From Imbricaverruca yamaguchii (Eukaryota; Arthropoda; Thecostraca; Neoverrucidae): DNA of 64,000 nucleotides. The DNA lies in NCBI GenBank assembly GCA_034440575.1, contig JAOTOL010001502.1, positions 248,001-312,000 of the forward strand. Reading direction: 5' to 3'. The translations under genes were made by a program, and so were the position numbers. The notes beneath the pieces are model-generated. The model was not told where the DNA came from. It searched no databases and was given only the letters and a program-made list of their open reading frames with translations. This document shows positions 47,756 to 58,687 of this stretch, piece by piece. Position 1 is the first letter of the stretch, and the number at the start of each line of letters is the position of its first letter.

Positions 47756-48785
47756 CTCCGTGTGGTATCGACGTCCGGCCGACAGCAGTCTATCGTTATC
47801 GTTTGTGACTGATCGCTATCGTTTGCGGCTGATCGCTATCGTCGGGTGTATCGGGTATGGTCGCCATGTGCGGTAGCATCGCTCCCAGTAGCCTATAGAC
47901 AGACTGCCGATGCAAGATGACGATACAGCTGACGCCGTCGTAAATACGACCTGCAACGGTCTGTCGCATGCCAATCTCAGACCATTGCGGGTTGGAGGGG
48001 GGCGGGCTCGCAATTGGTCTGAAGTTTAGCTGCGGCGGTTCGCCTGCGAAGACTAGCTATGGAAAGCTGGGAGCCAACCGCCTTTATTTACGTTCACGGT
48101 TTTTGCGCACGCGATGGGTGGTGTTTTCGCAAGCCCGCAACAGCCGACGAAGTCGTATGTCGTATGTCGTGTGTCCTACGCATGTCATGTGGCGAAGTTC
48201 GGCTGCAGTCGCTCTGCACAGATTGGCTGTCACGTGACTGGATGTACGCATGCGCGTCAGTGCCGCGGCCGGTGGCGCAGGGTTTTGTTTAGTGCGGGTG
48301 GCGTCGACGAGATAAAAATCGGAGCAACAGAAAACGCTTCCGGCGCGTGAAGCGCACCGATGATTTCTGGCTCTACGTGGTGAAGATCTGAAAATGTCTT
48401 GTTCGATCTGGTGTATTATTGGTTGCTAAGAGGCGGGGGATACTCCCTTGGATGTGCCTCCAACCGCAATCAGCTTTATGCATACAATACATATTCCTAT
48501 TTCTACAATTGGTGTCTAAAGAATATAATCAGTATATAACATTTGGTGGCGCCTATCTAATGGTTGATCTGCTTGGTTCTGGATTCTACGGTCGTGAGTT
48601 CAAATCTCGCCAGTGTGCTGGTTTTCCGTGTCTGTCGACGACCGGTGTAGGCTGCGAACGTCAGCCACGCTACCTGGTTTTGCAGTGGAATGCATAGCAA
48701 ACATGTGACATGCAAAACGCGTGCAAAACACGTGCATGCAAAACACGTTGCAGATGCTTCGGCCCTGTCGCCTGTTTTGACTCTA
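47756..48785. other. Spacer, no recognised gene
   Basis: Unique DNA. Near 48560-48615 GAGTTCAAATCTCGCC resembles a tRNA B-box within a pairable T arm, possibly another SINE relic. Confidence 0.35.
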
Positions 48786-48789
48786 AATC

Positions 48790-49745
48790 TGACAACGACT
48801 CTGACTTTGACCTTGAGTCGGCGTCACTGGTCGCAGTGTCGTAGCCTCCATTGACGTAGTCGGGGTCACTGGCCGTAGTGTCGTATTCTCCATTGACGTA
48901 GTCGGCGTCACTGGCCGTAGTGTCGTAGCCTCCATTGACGTAGTCGGCGTCACTGGCCGTAGTGTCGTAGCCTCCATTGACGTAGTCGGCGTCACTGGCC
49001 GTAGTGTCGTAGCCCCCATTGACGTAGTCGGCGTCACTGGTCGTAGTGTCGTAGCCTCCATTGACGTAGTCGGCGTCACTGGCCGTAGTGTCGTAGCCTC
49101 CATTGACGTAGTCGGCGTCACTGGCCGTAGTGTCGTAGCCTCCATTGACGTAGTCGGCGTCACTGGCCGTAGTGTCGTATTCTCCATTGACGTAGTCGGC
49201 GTCACTGGCCGTAGTGTCCTAGCCTCCATTGACGTAGTCGGCGTCACTGGTCGTAGTGTCGTAGCCTCCATTGACGTAGTCGGCGTCACTGGTCGTAGTG
49301 TCGTAGCCTCCATTGACGTAGTCGGCGTCACTGGCCGTAGTGTCGTAGTCTCCATTGACGTAGTCGGCGTCACTGGCCGTAGTGTCGTAGTCTCCATTGA
49401 CGTAGTCGGTGTCACTGGCCGTAGTGTCGTAGCCGCCATTGACGTAGTCGGCGTCACTGGCCGTAGTGTCGTAGTCTCCATTGACGTAGTCGGTGTCACT
49501 GGCCGTAGTGTCGTAGCCGCCATTGACGTAGTCGGCGTCACTGGCCGTAGTGTCGTAGTCTCCATTGACGTAGTCGGCGTTACTGATCGTAGTGTCGTAG
49601 CCTCCATTGACGTAGTCGGCGTCACTGGCCGTAGTGTCGTAGCCCCCATTGACGTAGTCGGCGTCACTGGTCGTAGTGTCGTAGCCTCCATTGACGTAGT
49701 CGGCGTTACTGACCGTAGTGTCGTAGTCTCCATTGACAGTGGCCA
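48790..49745. repeat. Minisatellite, 42-bp unit, about 22.5 copies
   Basis: The unit contains CCATTGACGTAGTCGGCGTC and ACTGGCCGTAGTGTCGTAG. As the unit is 14 codons, a 316-residue frame on the - strand (48783-49733) keeps one phase and repeats a Thr/Pro-rich 14-mer. A second - frame is equally open. The frame has no signal peptide, and variable bases change residues freely, so I call it a repeat and not a gene. Confidence 0.95.
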
Positions 49746-50572
49746 TTGGAATTTCGGGAATGCACTACTCGGAAACTACTCCGACGGAGGAGCGCAGCCG
49801 AGATCGTCTCAGCCGCGATAGCCACTGTTGCAGCTCGGAAGTTTGGACAGCTGGCTGGCGCCAAGAGTCTTTCAGTGCGAATGAACAACGGAAATCTGCG
49901 ACAACGGCAGCGGCGAGGGTGGGGGGTGTGGGAATATTCACCAAATATCTATGATTTACTAGTGGGGTCAGTCCCACTACCCTCTCCCGACGTTTTAAAT
50001 TTTTTGTGGCAGCGATGGTAGAAACCAGTAGTGGTTGATGCGCCCCAAAGCGCAGTCGTAATAATCGCATTAGTCTTAATAGTCTATTGGTTTATAGCCT
50101 TTCTTATATATAGTTGTGTGGGGGGTCTTGTCTTTGTATTTGTATTAATCTGAATAATCTTAATAGTCTAGCCTTACTAATAGTCTTACCTATTGCTGGG
50201 TTGGCTTCATGGACTAGGATCCTATGCCAAGTAGGGCTGGTAGCGTGAACCCAGATCCCACCACCCGATCCGTGAATTCCAGTTCAGCGGCCTAATTTTT
50301 ACCGACGGCTTAACGTACTGTTGATGCACCGACACGTCCGCCACGGTAACTCGATCCTGGCCTTATCGCACCAGCTGCCTACTGATCCGGGTGCTAAGTG
50401 CGAGCGCGTGAAGTGGCTCGGACCCGGTCTTGCCAGGACAATGGTGGCCAATGCAGGCTGGCGCTCTAACTAGCTGAGCTCCTCTGGCGGGAATTGGAAG
50501 ACAGCGGTCACACCAGGGATCAGCTTGAGGATAAATAGATATAGCTCATAATAAGGGTATTAATAATAGACG

Positions 50573-50575
<3 letters not shown>
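49746..50575. other. Spacer with a tRNA-like relic
   Basis: Unique DNA. The tRNA-like segment at 50410-50492 is listed separately. Confidence 0.4.
50410..50492 (-). other. tRNA-like relic, probably a SINE head
   Basis: On the - strand GAGCTCAGCTAGTTAGAGC is a near-perfect tRNA D-arm/A-box and GGGTCCGAGCC a B-box about 50 bases later. The acceptor ends do not pair. The DNA after it (to about 50200) may be the SINE body. Confidence 0.55.

Positions 50576-50576
<1 letters not shown>

Positions 50577-50630
<54 letters not shown>
50577..50630. repeat. (TA)n microsatellite
   Basis: About 27 TA dinucleotides without interruption. Confidence 0.96.
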
Positions 50631-50632
<2 letters not shown>

Positions 50633-51051
50633 GTAGACTATAATTAATAATATATCATATCATATAATATATAAGTCAAATATGAATAAGGAATGTAATT
50701 GGTGACCTGAACTTCATGAGCCGTAACTAGCACTGATTAGCTCCCAGGATAGGCCGGGAACTAAATTATTTCTCATCAAACGCCCTATACAATTGCTGGC
50801 AGTCAAAATTCCCGAGCGAAAGATCCGCGACTTACTTCGGGAAACACGCGTCGCACGAAGAGAAGGGACATTCCACGCCAAAACACGCACCCCCGGTTGG
50901 GGTGTGTGTTTGGGAGCACCTCACCCACAGCGCCGTGAAGAGGAACCTCGGTCCGCCCTGAACCACACGCTAGCGGAGCATACGCACGTAACTACGACCG
51001 AGAAAGCCGGAGATCGGTGGCCGCGCACACCAGCCTGCGTGTCGGCGAACT

Positions 51052-51055
51052 AAAA
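51052..51055 (-). terminator. Candidate Pol III terminator of tRNA-Sec
   Basis: TTTT on the - strand, 26 bases past the tRNA 3' end. Four T residues are a minimal RNA polymerase III stop signal. Confidence 0.5.
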
Positions 51056-51080
51056 CCGCCGCCCCCACGACCTTGGTCCC

Positions 51081-51167
51081 CGCCCAGAGGGTGGAATCGA
51101 ACCACTGCGACGCTAGTCGCCTACAGGTTTGAAGCCTGCACACCGGACCACCGATGGTCATCTGGGC
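51081..51167 (-). tRNA. tRNA-Sec, anticodon TCA
   Basis: An 87-base gene on the - strand. The acceptor arms GCCCAGA and TCTGGGC pair perfectly and are followed by discriminator G. The anticodon arm is TGCAGG CTTCAAA CCTGTA with TCA at 51130-51132. The long variable arm pairs GCGAC with GTCGC. The T arm is GTGG TTCGATT CCAC. Length, long extra arm and the CAGGCTTCAAACCTGTAG core match animal selenocysteine tRNAs. The product decodes UGA as selenocysteine after serylation, Sep phosphorylation and conversion by SepSecS. Every stem is intact, so the gene is probably functional. Confidence 0.95.
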
Positions 51168-51189
51168 GCCTGCCGCCGGATTCTCGGTC

Positions 51190-51197
51190 TATATGTA
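51190..51197 (-). promoter_or_regulatory. TATA-like box of tRNA-Sec
   Basis: TACATATA on the - strand lies 23-30 bases before the tRNA start. Animal tRNA-Sec genes are known to use an upstream TATA box and PSE rather than only internal boxes, and the position fits. A PSE could lie near 51220-51245 but I cannot identify it. Confidence 0.5.
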
Positions 51198-52240
51198 CTG
51201 GGAGCGTTAGATTGGTCTTGGTTGCTAGTTTTTACACTAGTTTACTTCATATCGGCTCTGCTTCGGAATCTTTACTGCGACTTTTGACGCCCCGAGCTTC
51301 TAAAACGAGGTAGTAAACGATGGGGCCCGAGGGATTATGCATTACCGAAGTCGCTTGCTGTTGCAAAGCCTTGCAAGTTATTTGTGGCCACCTGGTGGCG
51401 ATATTGTGAACTAGCCCTGTCTGGTGCTGCAGTCGGTTGGCCAGTCACTGAAGGATGCTTACCGAAGCGGCGACGCGTGAGGTCGGCCGTCGTCGGTCAA
51501 TCGATGGACTTTGTGCGGCCACGGTCATGGCAGGGGAGGATCAAGGAATTTGCATGAGGGAGAGGGGGGGGGGGGGGCGGAAATTTCCTGGTGAGGCGTC
51601 TTCGGCGGGACATATTTGTTGAGCGAGCAGCGGTGCGCTCAAGCAATTTCCCAGTGTCTCGCCCTGTGGCCGCACCTGGCTTATGGACGTGCCGTATTCG
51701 GTGAGCAATAACACTGACCACGTGCGAACTGAATGAGGCGGGGCTGAATAGCTGAAGGATAGGGTACCACTGCTCTACAACTCGCTGCTGGTGCGCCTTC
51801 TCGTGCCGATCTTCGGTCGCCGCCTACGGCCACGTCTCTCTGAGGTGCCGCCCGCGCCGGCTGATTTGCTGCTGTTCGCCCTGTTGTATATATTTCACGA
51901 TGCATGCCATCAACATTATGACACGCATCACCACCGGTGTTCTGTGATTTTGACATTGTTTTTTTGCTCTGCTGATTCATCATAGCGCGAAGTTGTAATA
52001 GCCGTACGTTCATTCTGGATTTCATCAATGCAAGTCCGCATCTGTATCTGTATCTGTATCAGCGGAGCGGCGTGTTGGGACTTTCGTGAGCGCCCGTTGC
52101 ACCATCCATATCGTGTTTGTTTGTTTGTTTGTTTGTTTGTTTGTTTTCTTTGTTTCATCCTCCTGTACTGAGCGCATGCCGCTTGTTTGTGAGCGCTGCG
52201 CTTGCTTCTGTGGGCAGAACGTGCGCCGAACTGAACGATG
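51198..52240. other. Spacer, no recognised gene
   Basis: Unique DNA with a G14 run near 51570 and (TGTATC)n/(GTTT)n short repeats at 52035-52145. Confidence 0.4.
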
Positions 52241-52242
52241 GT

Positions 52243-52558
52243 TTCACCGTCCTCCCAGGGTCCTCCCAGGGTCCTCCCAGGGTCCTCCCAGGGTCCTCCC
52301 AGGGTCCTCCCAGGGTCCTCCCAGAGTCCTCCCAGGGTCCACCCAGGCCCAGGTCTCCCAGGGTCCCAAGGTCCTCCCAGGGTCCCCCGGGTCCTCCAGG
52401 GTCCTCCCAGAGTCCTCCCAGGGTCCTCCCAGGGTCCTCCCAGGGTCCTCCCAGGGTCCTCCCAGGGTCCTCCCAGGGTCCTCCCAGGGTCCTCCCAGGG
52501 TCCTCCCAGGGTCCTCCCAGGGTCCTCCCAGGGTCCTCCCAGGGTCCTCCCAGTGTCC
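52243..52558. repeat. Minisatellite, 11-bp unit
   Basis: About 28 copies of CCTCCCAGGGT, nearly perfect on both sides of a disturbed centre at 52330-52410. Confidence 0.95.
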
Positions 52559-53160
52559 ACAACTGACAAAACGTAATGCCCTTCTTGGTCTTTTCTTCTG
52601 TTATTTTTTCCGTTTCCTTTTGTCTGGTGGTTTATCATCGAATCGCTATCGCCGATGAATAGTAGAATTAGCTGCTTACTTTCTGTGGAATGCTGTGTAG
52701 TAGGATAAAAAGAGAAATATATAAATAAAGGAATTGATAGTTATGCCTAAGGAAGCAGTTTCACAAAAAGGAGGATGTCCTATCCTTTAGTTCACGATGT
52801 TGTGTGTAGTAGGATAAATATATCTTCACGTCTTAACATTCCGAAAACACGACTTACATTTGTGTTTACAATTTCACAAAAACACAATTTTTCAGCAAAG
52901 ATACAAATGTTCCACTATCTAACCAAGCTAGCTTCGGGCGGAAACATTAGTATCAAATTAGTTAGCCGAAACATTCTTGTCTGTGGTCGAACTTGTCAGC
53001 TGCTGTCCCGCCATATCGAACTTACCAGCGGCTGTCCCGCCATATCACAGTAGATGGCACGGCGCGCCCAGCTGCTGAGCTGTGTGCCGAGCTGAGCTGA
53101 GCAGCTGTCTGTGTGCCGACGGCCGGCCGACTGTCCCTCGTGACTTCTGCGGCCTCCAGC
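52559..53160. other. Spacer, nothing recognised
   Basis: AT-rich unique DNA. No gene. Confidence 0.4.
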
Positions 53161-53164
53161 AACT

Positions 53165-53522
53165 TGCACTGGCTGTGGCAGGCTGTGTGGCAGGTTATGT
53201 GGCAGGTTATGTGGCGGATTGTGTGTCAGGTTGTGTGGCATGTTGTATGTCAGGTTATGGGGCGGATTGTGTGTCAGGTTGTGTGGCAGGTTATGTGGCA
53301 GGTTATGCGGATTGTGTGTCAGGTTGTGTGTCAGGTTGTGTGGCAGGTTATGTGGCAGGCTGTGTGGCACGGCCGCCGATTATGTGGCAGGTTATGTGGC
53401 AGGTTATGTGGCGGATTGTGTGTCAGGTTGTGTAGCAGGTTATGTGGCGGATTGTGTGTCAGGTTGTGCGGCAGGTTATGTGGTAGGCTGTGTGGCACGG
53501 CCGCAGGTTATGTGACAGGTTG
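53165..53522. repeat. Minisatellite, 12-bp based units
   Basis: About 28 units of GTGGCAGGTTAT, GTGGCGGATTGT and GTGTCAGGTTGT, arranged in higher-order groups, with GGCACGGCCGC inserted twice (53370 and 53495). Confidence 0.92.
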
Positions 53523-53670
53523 AAAGGTGAGGACCCACGCCATGCAGAGTCGTGCGAAGCGGTGTTGCTGCGAGTTATGAGCTGCTACTGTCCGAGTGTA
53601 CACCACGCATTATGCAACGCAAACGCTGAATCGCCCCAAAAGCAAACAACTCACGCGGACATGCCAGATT
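53523..53670. other. Spacer left of the hAT element
   Basis: Unique DNA. Its last eight bases, GCCAGATT, are the left target duplication of the element. Confidence 0.5.
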
Positions 53671-54941
53671 CAGGGGCGGTCCGCCCACTAAGGCACTTAA
53701 GGCAGTGCCTCACCTCAGTAGAGCTGAAAGATCTTTCTGATGTTAATTTCGTACATAGCAATGCTCTTATCCATTGGTATATCACAAAATTAAGAAGTTG
53801 GCATGAAACGCTTTTTGGTGATTCGTAATTATCGTGAAAATTGAAGTTAAGATTTACATATTCGATTTGGAACAGCTCTATCATTAATCTGAAATACGTA
53901 TGAGTGAGGCCAGCCTTAATCCAAAGGTCGCCATACTATGCGCTTTCGTTTCATACGAAGCGTAGGGTATAAAAAGAAAAAAGAAAAAGCGGCCTTCGCA
54001 AGCTCAACTAAAACGTTTCCGCGGAGCGCATTGCACCGTCAGAGGAAATTGTTTGCAAGTTGACTTTCGGGCTGCATCGGAACATGCTTCACACAAAAGT
54101 TCCCATTGATTCTTGAAATCAAGGAATTGTACGACACTGGGATTGACACAAGTTTCCTATCTGCATAGATGGGTAGGAGATGTGAGAAATTCTGCTCAAC
54201 TAAAAGCGTTCAGGAACGGTGGGCTAAGACTGGGCTTCGATGTGGTCCTTCTCAGCTATCCCCCCTAATAGCATGCCTTGCAGCAGAATTGGTATATAGT
54301 ACACAATGTATGCAAAACTAGAAACATTTGGTGCCAAATTTAAGGGGTTAGAAACTTGTGCGAAATATTTAAACAAATCTGAGAATTGGTTTTGGAAGCA
54401 ACTCAAAACCACCTCTGGATCACCCAATGCATCTAATTTGTACTGGTATGTTGAACTGTTCCCAATTCAAAACCAGGCTTAGTCTGACCAAATGTTTGGT
54501 TTGATCTTTGGCCTTATAATATTGTTCATGATCCTCATAGTTGGTGACCAAGTGCCCATGTCTGGAGTTGGTATGAGGTCTGGACCCTCCTGGCCTGGTG
54601 TCCTGCTAATCTTAGTTTGTCATTTTCCATATGCACTGTGAAAATATGCCTTGAAAATATGAACTTGGATCCCCCAACTTTGTGAGAGATCTCCAGCCCT
54701 GCAAGTGCCAAGGGCGTTTGGTAGGGAGAGTGGAAAGAGATGTTGACAATCTTAAATGTGACCAGCTATGACTAAATTGAATACTTGGTTGACACATGTG
54801 GAAATTTTGTTGGCGGTTTTTTTCCAATTGCAATCCTCCATGATATTTTTTAAGAGACTCTGACACCCTGAACAAACTTAAATTTGTATCTTATTATAAA
54901 CTTGAACGGATGCATTTCCAGGTCAAACAAATGTATAGTTT

Positions 54942-55290
54942 TTGTCTGGCCAAAAAATTGATTGGGTTATTCTTAAGTTCCTCTCTCCGATGTGCTGCGC
55001 TTCTGTGGAATGGGCAAATGTAGCCATACCCATTTTAAGAACGATTTTATTTAAGAACAATTTTCATTTTAAGAACAAACCCATTTTAAGCAATACTGCA
55101 TTGAACGTCTTTAAAAGCAGCATAGACAATTATTATAAGAATAGAGGGCTTGCTTTTCAGTATTACAGGGAGGGCTGATCGACGGATTTGGTGGGCAACT
55201 GATTGAGTGTACACAGTGCAACCAAGAAGGGCCCTTGTGGCTCATAGTTGCACTTATCTTTTATGTCTTTATGTCTTTAAGAAACGCTAA
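54942..55290 (+). mobile_element. Possible LINE 3' end nested in the hAT element
   Basis: A frame ending at 55178 closes with SIDNYYKNRGLAF. About 100 bases later comes a short tandem tail of TATGTCTTTATGTCTTTAAG. Non-LTR retroelements of the CR1/L2 kind end with such short repeats after a basic C-terminus. Weak evidence; no reverse transcriptase motif is present. Confidence 0.3.
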
Positions 55291-55315
55291 GATAATTCAT
55301 GCAAGACGTCTTATT

Positions 55316-55733
55316 ATTGTGCTTTAAGGTATACACAGGACATGTTTTAATATGTCCTGTTACCTCCAGAAAGCAAACAAAGGGGTCATTTGTAAGGTGT
55401 GAAATTTTTTCCATTAAAAAGTGATCCGTTGGAATGGGATTTTATGTTGTCAATTTTAAAAGGCAAAAGAACAATTTCCCAATTTGTTGTGCGAAATTTT
55501 GTTCTTTTTTCATTAATGCTAGGCTAGACTAGGAAATGGGCATATTACATTTTATTTTACACCTTATTTTTACGACATGTTACCTAACTCAAAGCCACTT
55601 TCTTTGTGTTATTTTGCTTGCCAGCTGAAAAGCAAGCATTTGGAGAGGAAATTAGTGGTCACACTAGCTTCATCACTTTTATAAAGAGTATATTGTTATA
55701 AATATAGAGTTAAAAAATACCTTAAAGCACAAT
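55316..55733. repeat. 17-bp inverted repeat inside the hAT element
   Basis: ATTGTGCTTTAAGGTAT at 55316-55332 is perfectly inverted at 55717-55733 with 384 bases between. It may mark a smaller nested element or a foldback. Confidence 0.75.
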
Positions 55734-55870
55734 TGCATATATATTTTGGGGTGAAAAGTCCGAATTTTTGGTACCGAAAAATAGAGTGATCGAAATCCGA
55801 CGATTTTTTTTTTGGGGGGGGGTGCAGTGGTGACTGCCTCACCCGATTTCGATGCCTCGGACCGCCCCTG

Positions 55871-56361
55871 GCCAGATTTACTCCATCCATAATGTTGTCC
55901 TTATGTCACTACAGATTGTTGTCCACAGGTACAGCTTCAGCTGTCGATTGTTCTTCAGCTCTGTTCAGGCTTGCTTGGGAGGAGGGCCAAACACTTGTGT
56001 CGGCACCTCCTTGGTCCTGATGGGGAGGGGGCGGGGGCGGCAGGGCCGAGATGGCCGCGATGGCCGCCTTGGATCCGTCAGTGGGCAGGAGCTGCACGGG
56101 AGTATTGACAAAGGGCACGAACGAAGCCAGCATTGGGTACTGGGCTGTCAGGCTACGGTGGTTAATCTTCACCTATTCATTGTGTGCTGCGGATTTTCTG
56201 GAATTCTTTAGAGTTGGAGAAACTCAGTGAGTTCCTTGAACTTGAGCGAATGTATACTGATGAAGGCTGAATTCCCAGAACGTTTGCATACTTATTTGTC
56301 ATCCCTGCATAATGTTGGTGTCACTACTTCCCTTTGACAATTTATGATGTATATGCGTAAT
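55871..56361. other. Spacer right of the hAT element
   Basis: Starts with the right target duplication. No recognised gene. Confidence 0.45.
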
Positions 56362-56439
<78 letters not shown>

Positions 56440-56440
56440 G
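56362..56440. repeat. (TA)n microsatellite
   Basis: About 38 TA dinucleotides. A CTA/AAT triplet-rich stretch follows at 56482-56545. Confidence 0.96.
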
Positions 56441-56545
56441 TATATACACACAATTGCATAGTGCACGACGATTGTCATAATTATACTACTACTACTACTG
56501 CTCCTACTACTAATAATGAAAATAATAATAGTAATAATACTAATG

Positions 56546-58227
56546 CTGACGTCCTGGATGCATATCCCAGCCTTCATTCGCCATGCATGGCATCCACACA
56601 GCCTGGCTAAGCTCATGGTGGAGTTGACCTCCTCGTAAGACGGTCACGGGTCACGACTCGTAAAGTGCTCGTGTTGTTTCTCCGAGGCACGTGTGCAAGC
56701 TTGTGTTGCGCGCCTGCCAAGTTTTGGTCATCACCAGCATTTGGAGCGGCACCGCCTGAATTGTGAGCGAGGCTGAGAAGCTAATAACGCTAATCCGTGG
56801 CGTACACTTTGACAGAAGTAGCAGCACATAACTCTCGGTCATACCGCCTCGCACGACTATGCATGGCGTGAGCTAGAGTCCCACGCATCTGCGGACCAGA
56901 CTCGTGTGTATTCCGATGTGCCAGTTGTTTGGCTCTTCTCCAGCGGCCGTTGCAACGTGTCCGTGCCCAGCGCGCCTTCCTCCGCGAGCATTTGCCAAAC
57001 TGAATCGATGTATCCCTCCGTCGAGAGCGGACGGCGCGCACAAAGTGGCCTCGTCGGCGTGCGTCGATCGATCGGTGTTCCGGCGCCTGAGGCGATAATG
57101 AGGCCAAGGGTCAGACGCGAGTGTCGGGGGTCAGCCACAAGGTCGGCGGCTGACTGGCCGCTCAACGCGATAAGCCCCTCTCGGCGGTTCTTGTTGGTCA
57201 CATTGGGGCAGGTGGTGGTGATGTCGAGGGGGTGTGCGACAAGTTTGAGGTGGGCGGACAGAGATTGGACCACAGGTGCAATGGATGAAAAGTCCGAGAG
57301 GACTTCGGGAGTACAGTGTCGTTGCGGTAATCGTAGGCTTGGTTCACCGACCCTGAGACCACCTCCCGAATGGGAATTTCTTGGGCACAGCTTCAGCCGA
57401 TAGTGTAGCGTCCCACACGCCGGACACGGCCGCCTCCTGGTGCCTACGCCCTCGACCTTGCCTGACCTTGGCTGACCCAGTTGGCAACTGCCGTCCCAGT
57501 CGGAGGCGTTTTAGCGAGCGCTTGAAGCGACTCATTCAGTTGTGTCAAGACGGCATGATGTTTGTAGGTCAATGCTTTCCCACTGGCCTGCCAATTACCA
57601 CTTACCAGACGCGGACGAACGATTTTGTTTTAATCTTTCGATCGTGTTAATTAGCTGATCCGCACATATACGAGAATGCTCGCGGGTGGTTGTTCGGTTG
57701 GCTACTTTGGCTTTATGGTGTAAGGACAACATGCGCCTGGAAGATTGTGTTTGAAATATTTCATTGAATCAAACCTAATAACACTTCAACCTAATCATCA
57801 TTCAACCTAATCATCCGTTCATCTAATCATCCTTCAATGTAGTCATCTTTTAACATAGTCATAATTGAACCTAGTAGCCATTTAACCTAATCGCAACTTC
57901 TCCTATTGATCATTTAGCCCAATCACCCGGGCGCTACATAACCAGTACCAGTTGTTGCGCCCGTAAGCCCAAATGATCAATCAACCCAATCACCCTTGAA
58001 CCTACTCACTCATGAACCGAATTGCTTGACTGCCGCGACTGCCGCAGATCAGAGCCGGATACAGCGGGGGGGGGGCACTGTGGTCATGTATCCCACTCCG
58101 TGGAGGATGGTGTCCCTCCCGCCGGGAAGTGCCTCCCTCCGGTACAGCTCCAGTGCATCCCCATCCACCGCTCAACGGATCTTCATCGGAATACAACTTT
58201 CCACGCACTTTCGCAGTGGCAGCAATC
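56546..58227. other. Spacer, no recognised gene
   Basis: A - strand frame at 56857-57273 (138 codons) and overlapping frames show no known domain. Degenerate copies of CATYCTTCAACCTAAT occur at 57775-57930. Confidence 0.4.
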
Positions 58228-58515
58228 CAGGCAAGCGCGCCCGTGACAATCCTTGGGTCCCCCTGCCGCACCCTGATAATTCTTGGGTCCCCCTGCCGCA
58301 CCCTGACAATCTTTGGGTCCCCTGCCGCACCCTGACAATCCTTGTTCCTTGGGTCCCCTGCCGCACCCTGACAATCCTTGGGTCCCCCTGCCGCACCCTG
58401 ACAATCCTTGGGTCCCCCTGCCGCACCCTGACAATCCTTGGGTCCCCCTGCCGCACCCTGACAATCCTTGGGTCCCCCTGCCGCACCCTGACAATCCTTG
58501 GGTCCCCCTGCCGCA
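58228..58515. repeat. Minisatellite, 30-bp unit (second type)
   Basis: About nine copies of GACAATCCTTGGGTCCCCCT plus GCCGCACCCT. Divergent at the left; the last five are identical. Confidence 0.95.
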
Positions 58516-58687
58516 TGTTCCGTCTTCCCGAATGAATCCGGACCGTTCATCGAAATGCCAGGTGTCAGGTCAGAAAAGACCACGTGACATCGAATGTCGG
58601 GCAATCCTGTGTCCACCGCTTCAGCTGTGTCCACTCCTGTGTCCACTGCGTCGGCCTATCCTTCCGCGGTGGCAGTGCGGACGGTGC

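Larger units (their letters stand above)
53671..55870. mobile_element. hAT-type DNA transposon, apparently non-autonomous
   Basis: A 2200-bp element. Both ends carry the 13-bp inverted repeat CAGGGGCGGTCCG, and the 8-bp target GCCAGATT is exactly repeated at 53663-53670 and 55871-55878. An 8-bp duplication and CAGGGGCGG ends are hallmarks of the hAT superfamily. The interior is AT-rich and holds no frame resembling a hAT transposase, so it would depend on an enzyme encoded elsewhere. It holds an inner 17-bp inverted repeat (55316-55332 and 55717-55733) and a possible LINE 3' end. Confidence 0.92.

Noticed and set aside
53490..53828. Frame crossing the left hAT end
   Set aside because: It spans the element border, so it cannot be an ancestral gene, and it shows no transposase motif.
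56857..57273. 138-codon - frame of ordinary composition
   Set aside because: It might be part of a transposon protein, but no motif could be identified. Left as unassigned spacer.
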